This document shows positions 42,932 through 51,538 of a stretch of DNA of 64,000 nt, one piece after another (positions within the stretch are counted from its first letter, which is position 1; each line of letters starts with the position of its first letter). The DNA comes from an uncultured Oscillospiraceae bacterium. GTDB lineage: Bacteria > Bacillota > Clostridia > Oscillospirales > Oscillospiraceae. The stretch is from assembly GCA_934573735.1 (NCBI GenBank), contig CAKTMC010000007.1, positions 1 through 64,000 on the forward strand, given 5' to 3'. Below the pieces are notes generated by a model. That model saw nothing but the letters and a program-made list of their open reading frames with translations, ran no database searches and was not told where the DNA came from. Made by a program: the position numbers and the translations under genes.

Positions 42932-43597
42932 ATGAAGGACGCAAGCATGAATATGCCCCAGATCGACAGCAGACTGCGCAAGCACATTCTAAGAATGCCG
43001 GAGCCGGTATTCAGCGCCAGCGGCATAGTTATCAACGGACGGCGCATAAAGAGTCTGGTATTCACAACGGACCTCGCCATCATCCGCAACTGCGACGCGG
43101 ACGCGGTCTTTGCGGTCTACCCCTTCACCCCCCAGCAGGCCATAAGCGACGCGATTATTAAGGCCTCGTATATCCCGGTATTCTGCGGCGTGGGCGGCGG
43201 AACGACAAAAGGGCTGCGCACGGTAAGTCTTGCAAAGGACGTGGAGTGTCAGGGCGCAATGGGCGTGGTGCTCAATGCCCCGGTGTCAAATCTAAATCTT
43301 ATGGCAGTGGCCAGAGCCGTGGATATCCCGGTCATTATCACGGTGACAAAGGAGGACACGGACATAGCCGCCCGCATGGATAACGGCGCGTCGATAATAA
43401 ACGTCGCCGCCGGTGCGCGCACTGCCGAGCTTGTGGACAAGATACGCCGGGAGCATCCGACGGTTCCGATCATCGCCTCCGGCGGAAAGACGAACGAGAG
43501 CGTTCAGGCTACGATAAGCGCCGGCGCAAACGCGATCACATATACCCCGCCCACGGCGCAGGAGCTGTTCAAGCAGCTCATGGCGGAGTATCGCTGA
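42932..43597 (+). CDS. TIM-barrel protein of unknown function (often labelled hydrolase)
   Basis: 221 residues. Repeated strand-turn blocks (SASGIVINGRRIKSLVFTTD, DADAVFAVYPFTPQ, IPVFCGVGGGTTKGLR, ASIINVAAGARTAELV, VPIIASGGKTNESV, ANAITYTPPT) look like a beta/alpha barrel with a phosphate-binding Gly-rich end (ASGGKT). It is a conserved Clostridial family that I have seen annotated only as hydrolase; the reaction is not known. ATG follows AAAGGAGCG. It has no co-directional neighbour close by. Confidence 0.75.
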   Translation: MKDASMNMPQIDSRLRKHILRMPEPVFSASGIVINGRRIKSLVFTTDLAIIRNCDADAVFAVYPFTPQQAISDAIIKASYIPVFCGVGGGTTKGLRTVSLAKDVECQGAMGVVLNAPVSNLNLMAVARAVDIPVIITVTKEDTDIAARMDNGASIINVAAGARTAELVDKIRREHPTVPIIASGGKTNESVQATISAGANAITYTPPTAQELFKQLMAEYR

Positions 43598-43702
43598 GCT
43601 ATTCGTGCAGCCCTCGCGCCATGCTCGGGACGCAAAAAGGAGCCAGCTTCCAAAAAGCATCAAAAAAGCTGATTTTTGTTGAATTTGCCATGCTTTTCGG
43701 GC

Positions 43703-43769
43703 TTGACATATGAGCTGCATACAGCTATAATCTCAAATCTCCAAAGGATATTTTTCCTTTGGAGATTTG
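43703..43769 (+). promoter_or_regulatory. Consensus promoter followed by a 15-bp palindrome, MATE gene
   Basis: TTGACA (43703-43708), 17-bp spacer, TATAAT (43726-43731): exact consensus. Three bases after the -10 box a perfect inverted repeat begins: arms CAAATCTCCAAAGGA (43734-43748) and TCCTTTGGAGATTTG (43755-43769). It covers the expected transcription start. It can be an operator for a repressor or a 5' stabilising hairpin of the mRNA. Confidence 0.85.
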
Positions 43770-43810
43770 ATGTTTGAATATAGAGCAAAGCGAAAAGTCA
43801 GGTTATTATA

Positions 43811-45286
43811 ATGGAAAATTCAAATAAGCTCCGGCTCAGGGCCATGTTCCAGCCGGTACAGCTCACGCAGGGGCAGTGCTGGAGGACAATACTCCTCTTC
43901 TCCCTGCCGATCATCGTCTCATATCTTCTTCAGCAGGTCTACTCGATAAGCGACGCCGCGATCGTCGGTCAGACGCTGACCGCAGCGGAGGTCGCCGGTG
44001 TGACGGACACAACGCCGCTGGTATTTATATTTCTCCAGTTTGCCTTCGGCTCGAGCGCGGGCTTCTGCGCCGTGACCGCCTGCCGCGTCGGCACTCACGA
44101 TGACGAGGGCGTTCGCCGCTCGCTTGCAACGCAGTTTGTGCTCTCCGGCGCGCTTACCGTCACGCTTACCGCCCTCGCCCTTATCCTGCTCGACCCGATG
44201 CTTGCATGGATAAACGTCACCCCCGATAACCCCGCTGTGTATAACGCGGCGCACTCATATTGCAGCATTATATTTGCCGGTATCGGCGCGCAGCTATTCT
44301 ATAATTTTATATGCTCGTTTCTGCGCAGTCTCGGCGACTCGGCAACGCCGCTGCTGTTTCTTCTGTTTTCGACCGTGCTCAACGTCGCGCTCGACCTGCT
44401 GTTTATCCTCGCCTTTCACTGGGGCGTGGCGGGAGCCGCGGCAGCGACCGTTGCAGCGCAGCTTATAAGCACCTTCGCCTGCTTCTTCTACGCCTTCGCC
44501 AAGTACCCCGAGCTTCGGCTCAAGCGCGAGGACTGGCGCATCACGGGGCGCGATATCTCGCGTCATCTTCTTCAGGGCGTACCGCTCGGGCTTCAGTTTT
44601 CGGTGCTCTCCGTCGGCATCATCGTCATGCAGGGCGTTGTGGTGCAGTTTGATATTCTGGACGGCGTTATGCTCACGAGCGCGGCGCAAAACGGCTTCGG
44701 AGCCGCAAATAAGCTCAATAACCTCCTCATGACCCCGTATAACGGGCTGGGCTCCGCGATGGCAAGCTTCACCGCGCAAAACCTCGGCGCGGGCGACCAT
44801 GAGCGCATCAGGCGCGGCACATTTCAGGCGCTCGTCATAGCCGCGATCATAACTCTCGTCACGGTCGGCGCGGGGCTGCTGCTCACGATAGACGGCGCGT
44901 ATCTGCATATCTTCCTGAGTGCGGATAAAATCAGCGCCGACACCATACGCTACGGCAATACCTATCTCTATGTTGACCTTGCGCTCTATCCCTTCCTCGG
45001 CTTTATCTTCGTCGTGCGCAACTGCGTGCAGGGCGTGGGGCTGCCGCAGTTCATCCTCGGCGCGGGCACGGCTGAGCTTTTGGCAAGAGTCGCGGTATGC
45101 CTGCTCCTCCCTCCGGCCTTTGCCGGCGGCAGAGTCAGCGCGGCGGCTCCGCTCATCGCCTACATCTCGATGTGCGCCGCCGACCCCATGGCATGGATGG
45201 CGGCGGACGCGGTCTTGCTCGTCCCCTTTGTGCGGAATATTATGAAGAAGAATTACAGCTACTTCTATCGCCGCTCCGAGGCATGA
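43811..45286 (+). CDS. MATE-family efflux transporter
   Basis: 491 residues, about twelve membrane helices. Cation-driven export of drugs or metabolites. SLPIIVSYLLQQVYSISDAAIVGQ at the start and the repeated half (ANKLNNLLMTPYNGLGSAMASFTAQNLGAGDHERIRRG) are the MATE pattern. ATG 43811 has only a poor ribosome site, so expression could be limited by translation. The gene has an exact-consensus promoter with a palindrome at its start and an intrinsic terminator after it. Confidence 0.92.
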   Translation: MENSNKLRLRAMFQPVQLTQGQCWRTILLFSLPIIVSYLLQQVYSISDAAIVGQTLTAAEVAGVTDTTPLVFIFLQFAFGSSAGFCAVTACRVGTHDDEGVRRSLATQFVLSGALTVTLTALALILLDPMLAWINVTPDNPAVYNAAHSYCSIIFAGIGAQLFYNFICSFLRSLGDSATPLLFLLFSTVLNVALDLLFILAFHWGVAGAAAATVAAQLISTFACFFYAFAKYPELRLKREDWRITGRDISRHLLQGVPLGLQFSVLSVGIIVMQGVVVQFDILDGVMLTSAAQNGFGAANKLNNLLMTPYNGLGSAMASFTAQNLGAGDHERIRRGTFQALVIAAIITLVTVGAGLLLTIDGAYLHIFLSADKISADTIRYGNTYLYVDLALYPFLGFIFVVRNCVQGVGLPQFILGAGTAELLARVAVCLLLPPAFAGGRVSAAAPLIAYISMCAADPMAWMAADAVLLVPFVRNIMKKNYSYFYRRSEA

Positions 45287-45308
45287 GGGAAATATTTGTT
45301 ATAAACTG

Positions 45309-45347
45309 CGCCGGGAGGCTGTCATACGACAAGCTCCCGGCGTTTTT
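45309..45347 (+). terminator. Terminator of the MATE gene
   Basis: CGCCGGGAGGCT ... AGCTCCCGGCG stem with one bulged base, followed by TTTTT. It lies between the convergent MATE and flippase genes. Confidence 0.85.
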
Positions 45348-45388
45348 GCTGCGCGAGGTGGTTTACATAATGAGGTGGTGCTCGCAGT

Positions 45389-46945
45389 TCAAGGTAAATG
45401 TAATTTCTTTCTTATCGGTGCAAGGATACGTTCTTTAACAATAGATTGAAAGTAAGCATACTCCTCACATCTGTGATATGCCAACCAGAATACAATATTC
45501 GGAACGAGCGCCGTTACTATCGTCATAAACACAAAACGCAAAAATGTTATCTGAGAAGAAAACATAACATTGCGAATGAGCAGCAAGACAGCTAAAACGA
45601 CCATCAGTAAAAGTATCCGTTTTAAATAAAGGGCAAAAAAGGGCTTGCAAGAAACCTCAAAGCCATACTTATGAAGAACAATCGGGTCATACCACAGACT
45701 AATAGCAGCACGCGATAAGAATGTTGCGAACAAAACCCCAAAGACTCCCCATAGCTTTCCAAGAAGAATTGAAAGAACGATATTAAGGATTGCCACTACA
45801 ATAGGGCGGAACTTCCCCTGCTTGAACAATCCAAGGGTTGAACGAAATACCCACAGAGTGTTCATGTAGCCCGCCACGAAAAAGTTAATTGCAATCGCAA
45901 TCGATACCGGAAGCCCCAAAACAAATCTTCCGCCAGCCCATATCTGCACAAACGGGTCCAATAGCGTAGCCAGCGCAATAAAGCTAAAGCCATAAAGCCA
46001 AAAATTCAAGAACTCGACTTTTCTAAACAGCGCATACCCTGCATGTTTATCTTCCGTTGCAAAGAAGTTGCCAAGGCTGCCTGTAATAGCCGCAGTTATT
46101 TGACATAGAACACTTGTAACAGAATCACATATGAGCGTATAGTTTGAAAGCCGTCCAACCCACAACACGCCGACAATAGCAGAAATAATGATGTTGTCAG
46201 TTCCATTCAGCGCGACATGGCCAAATCTGGATAAGACCAGCGCCTCAGTGTCTTTTCTAATCTGCATTCGCTCTTCCGAGCTGAGCCTCGCATCCCAATG
46301 CTCATTTATCTCAGGATAGCGCTTATCTACCAAATTTGCTACATATAGATTTATAAAAATATTACCGGCCAACTGCACCAAAAGATAGAGAAGATACTTT
46401 CTGAATATGAGCAGCAGAATAATTTGCAGTGCAGATTGTACAATAGCCATGGTATTCTGCACATTTGTTTTAATATATTCTTTTTGGTCAGCATATAAGA
46501 CCGATGCTTTATACGACGCAAACCAGTAGGAAATAGTTGTATTTATTAAAAAAAGGATATAGTACAGCGTCAACCCTGAAATGTCCGGCTTGTCCTTAAT
46601 AATGTAATCTAAAAAAGGGATTATGCAAAGACCTAAGCCAAAAATAACGGCTCCAATAATCGCATAGATTTTCTTGTAAAAATGAAGCAGCGCAGCAGTC
46701 TTTTGGTGGTCTTTTACTGCCACAGGCGCATACATACGGTAAACCATCGCGGAACCGAAGCCCAGCTCCGCAAGAGACAGCACAGTCAGAATGTTGCTAT
46801 ACAATCCATTTACACTAAGGTATGCTTCATTCAGGCAGTAAATAAAAATCGTGCGAACAACAAAATTCAGCAGAATCGTAAGTACACGCCCCAAGAAGCC
46901 GCTGGCAAAGTTTAATGCTGAATTCTTAAGACGACTATTTTCCAT
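45389..46945 (-). CDS. Polysaccharide flippase (Wzx-like)
   Basis: 518 residues, about fourteen predicted membrane helices. Oligosaccharide flippase family: NSALNFASGFLGRVLTILLNFVVRTIFIYCLNEAYLSVNGLYSNILTVLSLAELGFGSAMVYRMY is the typical start. It would move undecaprenyl-linked repeat units to the outer face of the membrane. Last gene of the glycan operon. Codon use is AT-rich compared with the rest of the window, like the next two genes. Its start overlaps the acetyltransferase gene by 11 bp. Confidence 0.92.
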   Translation of the reverse strand: MENSRLKNSALNFASGFLGRVLTILLNFVVRTIFIYCLNEAYLSVNGLYSNILTVLSLAELGFGSAMVYRMYAPVAVKDHQKTAALLHFYKKIYAIIGAVIFGLGLCIIPFLDYIIKDKPDISGLTLYYILFLINTTISYWFASYKASVLYADQKEYIKTNVQNTMAIVQSALQIILLLIFRKYLLYLLVQLAGNIFINLYVANLVDKRYPEINEHWDARLSSEERMQIRKDTEALVLSRFGHVALNGTDNIIISAIVGVLWVGRLSNYTLICDSVTSVLCQITAAITGSLGNFFATEDKHAGYALFRKVEFLNFWLYGFSFIALATLLDPFVQIWAGGRFVLGLPVSIAIAINFFVAGYMNTLWVFRSTLGLFKQGKFRPIVVAILNIVLSILLGKLWGVFGVLFATFLSRAAISLWYDPIVLHKYGFEVSCKPFFALYLKRILLLMVVLAVLLLIRNVMFSSQITFLRFVFMTIVTALVPNIVFWLAYHRCEEYAYFQSIVKERILAPIRKKLHLP

Positions 46946-47534
46946 GGTACTTCAAATACTCGGTTTTTCGTAAAGTGGATACATCATAATCATACTCCAT
47001 ATCCAGATATATTTTCCCTTCTGACTTAAGCTTTTCATAGACTTCTTTATTGCGGTACTTTATGACCTTAGCAGGATTGCCGCCGACTACCGCAAATGGA
47101 GGAATATTATGTGTAACAACAGCACCTGCACCAATAACGACGCCCTCCCCAATAGAAACACCAGGAATAATCGTAACTCGGCTGCCAATCCATACATTAT
47201 CTCCTATGCTCACCGGCTTTAGGATAAATCGGCGATCATATGGCAACGACTGAAGATCTTCACTGTCATAATTGTGGTTCGCTGTCCATATTTCCACGCC
47301 GCGTGAAATGATTACTCCACTGCCTATGGTTACACAGCCCTCACATTTAGAAAAAAAGTTTTCACCAATCCATGTGTTGCTGCCAATACTCATTTTGTGC
47401 GGTGAGCTTATGCTGTGCCCCTTGCTTAAATAAACGTTTCTTCCTACGGAGGACATACGGGCAAAGAGTCGCTTTAATTTGCGGCGTTCTATAAGCCCGG
47501 TGAGCCATATGTTGAATCTGTTCCGAAGTGTCAT
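46935..47534 (-). CDS. Hexapeptide-repeat O-acetyltransferase
   Basis: 199 residues. Left-handed beta-helix acyltransferase: IGSNTWIGENFF, IGSGVIISRGVEIW, IGDNVWIGSRVTIIPGVSIGEGVVIGAGAVVTHNIPPFAVVGGNPAKVIKYR, as in maltose/nodulation-type sugar acetyltransferases using acetyl-CoA. ATG follows TTAGGAG. It probably acetylates a sugar of the surface glycan. The gene is AT-rich. Confidence 0.9.
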   Translation of the reverse strand: MTLRNRFNIWLTGLIERRKLKRLFARMSSVGRNVYLSKGHSISSPHKMSIGSNTWIGENFFSKCEGCVTIGSGVIISRGVEIWTANHNYDSEDLQSLPYDRRFILKPVSIGDNVWIGSRVTIIPGVSIGEGVVIGAGAVVTHNIPPFAVVGGNPAKVIKYRNKEVYEKLKSEGKIYLDMEYDYDVSTLRKTEYLKYHGK

Positions 47535-47546
47535 AAGCAGTGTCTC

Positions 47547-48722
47547 CTAATAAAGCGGCTTTCCCTTTCCTCGTATCGTGTTCCATACACATCGTAGCGC
47601 ATAGTTGCCCCGGCGCTTCATCATTTGTATATAGCTTTCTTCAAGGTAATTATGTATTGCAGCTTCAAAGCCATTATTCTCTGCAAATGCATAGAAAGGC
47701 TCTCTTAGCTGATTTATTTCTGCGGATTGTATCAAATTTCTGTTGTACTTTATAACTGTTTCAAGCTGTACTGAAATACTCGTCAGGCGACAGCGGTCAA
47801 GCATATGCAAGCCTTTTTCTGTTTCCACGATAATTGCTGACGTTCCCTTATTGTCATCATCCGGAAGTTCTGCTTCTGCGCCCCAAAAATCGCCTAAAAC
47901 AATGTCGCTGCCTGCTGAAAAATCACGAAAATGACACTGATAGCAGGCCGACTTTAAATACATATTTGAAATAAAGCCTTTATAAAAAACATCCGCTGTG
48001 GCTACCTCAGAATAAATCCGCTTGTTTTTAAACTCCATTCGTACAGAACTATTATGCCAGCCCTTTGCCTTATTTCGGAATTCCAACTTAGTAAGCCTTG
48101 CGCCGTACTTTTTTTCCTGCATACCGATATATGTTTGCAGCATACCATTGCTTGGAATTCCATGGCAAATCAATTCTACAAGGAGCAGGTTTTTATAATC
48201 TTTCCCGAGAAAAGTGCGCAGTCCTGCTACCTGACAGGGGCAAGCACTGAATAGCACCTTGTTTCCCTTTTCCAGCATTTCTTTGATTTCGCGATAACAG
48301 TATCCCATATTGCTCTGGGCATACTTTGAGCCCATCATGCGCAGAATATCCTCATGTGTATTAGATAGGATGTGCTTAACATGAAATTCGTCATCAAAGA
48401 CCGCGCCGCATACATATCCACCTTCGCGAAGCATCTGTTCGGCAAGCTCGTAAAACACACCGCCCGAGCTGCTGCGTAAGCGTATGGAGTCGTCAGCACT
48501 TTTTGCCGCAAAAGCTACGGGATACCCGTCGTCAGGCTTCCCTTTGCATCCCAAAATCGGGCAAGCACATTCACATTGATTGCAATGAATACATATATCC
48601 TCATTAATCTGCGGATACCAAAAATCAAGATGTGCTTTAGTAAAACTGATTGCATCTACCGGACAAGCGTTCACGCAAGCGCCGCAAATAGCACATTCCT
48701 GAACAGTAACTTTATCGATCAT
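47547..48722 (-). CDS. FrhB-like Fe-S flavoprotein of glycan loci
   Basis: 391 residues. Two 4Fe-4S ferredoxin motifs at the N-terminus (CAICGACVNACPVDA; CIHCNQCECACPILGC), then coenzyme F420 hydrogenase/dehydrogenase beta-subunit-type domains (FSACPCQVAGLRTFLGKDY, ELICHGIPSNGMLQTYI, CHFRDFSAGSDIVLGDFWG). In Firmicutes and Bacteroidetes such proteins sit beside polysaccharide pyruvyl transferases; their redox role is not established. The organism need not have F420. The ATG overlaps the pyruvyl transferase stop by 4 bp. Confidence 0.88.
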   Translation of the reverse strand: MIDKVTVQECAICGACVNACPVDAISFTKAHLDFWYPQINEDICIHCNQCECACPILGCKGKPDDGYPVAFAAKSADDSIRLRSSSGGVFYELAEQMLREGGYVCGAVFDDEFHVKHILSNTHEDILRMMGSKYAQSNMGYCYREIKEMLEKGNKVLFSACPCQVAGLRTFLGKDYKNLLLVELICHGIPSNGMLQTYIGMQEKKYGARLTKLEFRNKAKGWHNSSVRMEFKNKRIYSEVATADVFYKGFISNMYLKSACYQCHFRDFSAGSDIVLGDFWGAEAELPDDDNKGTSAIIVETEKGLHMLDRCRLTSISVQLETVIKYNRNLIQSAEINQLREPFYAFAENNGFEAAIHNYLEESYIQMMKRRGNYALRCVWNTIRGKGKPLY

Positions 48723-49816
48723 TTCTCTCCGTCCCTCAGTACTTCGTCTATATACGCCTTTGCGTGGTCGATTTCGCCATTCAGGCGGCTGCGTACCGCT
48801 GTCCAGTCAGTATCAAAGCAAATATCCGCTTGCGCTGTTAGCATATGGTCGGACAAGCCCAACATCGCCGTAAAATCGCGCATCCGGGTGTTGATCTTCT
48901 CCGTGCGCTCCACCACGGCAAAGTCCTTCTCAAATATTACCGAAAATGCCGTCGCATGGAAGGAGTTAGACAGCACGAAAGCCGCGTTCTGCATCAAGCC
49001 CAAAAACGTCTCCGGACCGCAAAACGGAAAGCAGCGCTCTGCATACGGAAGCTCAAAGATAGAATAAATGCTCAAGCCGCGCTCCGCAGCCACTCTCTCC
49101 GCCAGCGTCCGGACAGAGGGGCTGTTGTCAAAGTCATACACCAGCAGATACGGCTTATCGCAGTGCTCCGGCTTCTCGGCCAAGGCTTCCCATTGCGCAC
49201 GTTCAAGCAGAAACACCGGGTCGAGAACCGCAGCGGCGTGTTGAACTCCAAGAGACTTCAACACAGATAGCCCCGACCTCTCACGAACGGCAACATGATC
49301 AAATCGGCTCAGATACCGCGCCGTCACGTCACGCAATTCCTCCGGGAACTCGTCCACGGCAAAGCTGGCTGCATAGGATGCGCAAATACCGTGCTGCACA
49401 AAGTCCAGATAGAAAGCCGGATCTTTCCCGTTTGGGAACAAAGGATTCCATATCTGGTCACTCCCGGCAAAGAAAACCTCCGCCTGAGGCGGCTCGGCCT
49501 TAAGCTCATCGTTGGAAGCGTAGCGTCTGGTCAGATCAAGATGCTTTGCCGTAAAGCTGTCAAAAGTCTTTTTTTTCGGCCGCATACGGAGCCGTCCCGG
49601 AAGCTTTGCCAAAAGATACGCCTCGCGAACAAGCGGCTTATCATACCTAGAATTGCCAACGATATCCAGCCGGAAGTGCTTTGACAGGTAATCCGGCTTA
49701 TAATCGATGATTTTAACGTCGTGCCCCAGTGATTTCAGGTAGGTTTGCAGCGCGTAGGCCTGTAAGGATGCCCCGGCGTTATAAACGTCATGACAGGTGA
49801 TGGTACAAATCTTCAT
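48719..49816 (-). CDS. Polysaccharide pyruvyl transferase family protein
   Basis: 365 residues. CsaB/WcaK-type fold: TCHDVYNAGASLQAYALQTYLKSLGHDVKIIDYKP at the start, FAGSDQIWNP, SYAASFAVDEFP, and VLSNSFHATAFSVIFEKDF with the family His. It would add a pyruvyl ketal from phosphoenolpyruvate to a sugar, giving the glycan negative charge. It overlaps both neighbours by 4 bp. Confidence 0.9.
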   Translation of the reverse strand: MKICTITCHDVYNAGASLQAYALQTYLKSLGHDVKIIDYKPDYLSKHFRLDIVGNSRYDKPLVREAYLLAKLPGRLRMRPKKKTFDSFTAKHLDLTRRYASNDELKAEPPQAEVFFAGSDQIWNPLFPNGKDPAFYLDFVQHGICASYAASFAVDEFPEELRDVTARYLSRFDHVAVRERSGLSVLKSLGVQHAAAVLDPVFLLERAQWEALAEKPEHCDKPYLLVYDFDNSPSVRTLAERVAAERGLSIYSIFELPYAERCFPFCGPETFLGLMQNAAFVLSNSFHATAFSVIFEKDFAVVERTEKINTRMRDFTAMLGLSDHMLTAQADICFDTDWTAVRSRLNGEIDHAKAYIDEVLRDGEK

Positions 49817-50508
49817 GGCTTGACCTCTTTCACAATTCTTCTCACTAATCGCCCGATTTTTGCTCTGATTTGCGTTTTCTTCGGCAGCCAGCTCATGGAA
49901 TACCAGTGGATCGAGTAGGTATTCTCCGTCTTCGTCAGCTTACCTGTTACGCTGTCCAGCGGGTTGAAGTAGTCCGCCGGATAGACATGAATACCGGCGA
50001 CAAGCTGCTCACGCCCGTTGCGGGCAAGGCCGAATCGCTCCATCACATCCGTATTCAGGTGTGGGCAGCCCACGGCATTCAAGCTACCGTCAGCATTAGT
50101 GAAGTGCATCGCTTTATATTCCTTGATCATAGCCTTAACAATGGGCTGTTGCGGAACGGCGGCCATAACTTGTCCGCTGTTGACAAAATGCTCGTTTTCA
50201 AATCCGATGAAGCCCTCATCCTCCAGCAGCGGTGAAAAATCCCGCAAAACCTCCACATCGGTATCAAAGTACACACCGCCGCACTGCTCCAGCACTACAA
50301 GGCGCATAACATCGGACACGAAGGCGTACTTCTTCGCGGCGTATGCCTCTGCCATGAAAGGCATGGCGAGATAGTCGCAGTTGTCCTCGTTCCACTCGCG
50401 TATCTCAAAATCCGGGCAGAACTTCTTCCAGCTTGCGATGCACTTTTTGGCAAGCTCCGGCTTTTCGCCGCGGCCAAACCAGCAGTAGTGGATGGTTTTG
50501 GGGATCAT
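49813..50508 (-). CDS. Glycosyltransferase, GT32-like (Gly/DXD sugar-binding)
   Basis: 231 residues. MIPKTIHYCWFGRGEKPELAKKCIASWKK is the start of the capsular/mannosyl transferase group related to yeast OCH1; VLEQCGGVYFDTDVEVLRD contains the DxD that binds the nucleotide sugar and metal. No signal peptide; it acts at the inner face of the membrane. The sugar is not determinable. Confidence 0.9.
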   Translation of the reverse strand: MIPKTIHYCWFGRGEKPELAKKCIASWKKFCPDFEIREWNEDNCDYLAMPFMAEAYAAKKYAFVSDVMRLVVLEQCGGVYFDTDVEVLRDFSPLLEDEGFIGFENEHFVNSGQVMAAVPQQPIVKAMIKEYKAMHFTNADGSLNAVGCPHLNTDVMERFGLARNGREQLVAGIHVYPADYFNPLDSVTGKLTKTENTYSIHWYSMSWLPKKTQIRAKIGRLVRRIVKEVKP

Positions 50509-50512
50509 GGGG

Positions 50513-51538
50513 TTACCTCACAAGTTTTAATATAGGCTTACTCAAGAATTTAATAACATAGGATGCCGCGAGAGACAGCAGTAGCAAAAATATGAAAACC
50601 GGAAGCGGATACTTTGCAGCAAATACAATTCCGTCAAATAAGCTGCCGTAGAAAAACATATGGACAAGCCAGATATTCGTAGAGTGCTCGCCAAAGTAGC
50701 AAAGCAAATCAGTTGTCCACTTAGGAAGAGGGCAGATACAAAGCAGTATGATCGTTACGGTAGCCGTGATAAAAGCAACAAAGAGTGTCGGCACGATGCC
50801 ATGCATAACTATCATACCGGCAAAGGTAACTGCTGTGAATATATATATATTCCGGGCATGTAAAGCAGTCAGCCGCTGCCGCAGCAAAGAAATAACACGT
50901 TTTTTGCAAAACAGCATTCCTATCACATATGGGAAATACGAGGTTCCCAGCAGTCCAATATGCATGATAATCCACGACAACAGCACCGAGTTGCACTCGC
51001 CCCAGCCCCAGAATCGAATACCATAGCCCACAGTATAGAAGGCAAAGGACAGCACAAGTGTCAGCCAAACAGGGCAACGGTCCGCGAGCTTGCGTGAAAG
51101 CGGCTGCAATGCAACTAATAATATGTAGGTATTGGCGTACCACCATGCGCCATTGTAGCTGTTTTTGATGGTCAGGCAATTCAGCAGAAATTCTTTTAAG
51201 CTCCCGGGAATTGCCGTGTTTCCGGTAAGTAGTCCAACAAGAGAGAAAACTGTCGCAATCAGCCAAAACGGAATCATAAAACGTAAAAGACGCTTCCATC
51301 GCTGCTTAAGCTCAGCTTCCGAGGATTGCAAATAATGTGCATAGCCACTCACGAAGCAGTAGAGAGCCACACAAATATCGCCGAACAAACCGAAGTAATA
51401 AATCAGCGGCGTATCGCCAAGCCATAGCAAGGGAGTATAGGGCAAATTATCCTTCCGGCAAAAGAGGTGCAGCATCAGCATGGAAAGAATCGCCACGCCC
51501 TTAAGCACTTTTGAATCGCGTTTTGTGATGTCCATCAT
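50513..51538 (-). CDS. Membrane acyltransferase 3 family protein
   Basis: 341 residues with about ten membrane helices. MDITKRDSKVLKGVAILSMLMLHLF has the family His near the start (LMLHLF). These enzymes add acetyl or other acyl groups to extracytoplasmic glycans. It ends one base before the next gene's region and fits with the two soluble acetyltransferases of the locus. Confidence 0.88.
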   Translation of the reverse strand: MMDITKRDSKVLKGVAILSMLMLHLFCRKDNLPYTPLLWLGDTPLIYYFGLFGDICVALYCFVSGYAHYLQSSEAELKQRWKRLLRFMIPFWLIATVFSLVGLLTGNTAIPGSLKEFLLNCLTIKNSYNGAWWYANTYILLVALQPLSRKLADRCPVWLTLVLSFAFYTVGYGIRFWGWGECNSVLLSWIIMHIGLLGTSYFPYVIGMLFCKKRVISLLRQRLTALHARNIYIFTAVTFAGMIVMHGIVPTLFVAFITATVTIILLCICPLPKWTTDLLCYFGEHSTNIWLVHMFFYGSLFDGIVFAAKYPLPVFIFLLLLSLAASYVIKFLSKPILKLVR

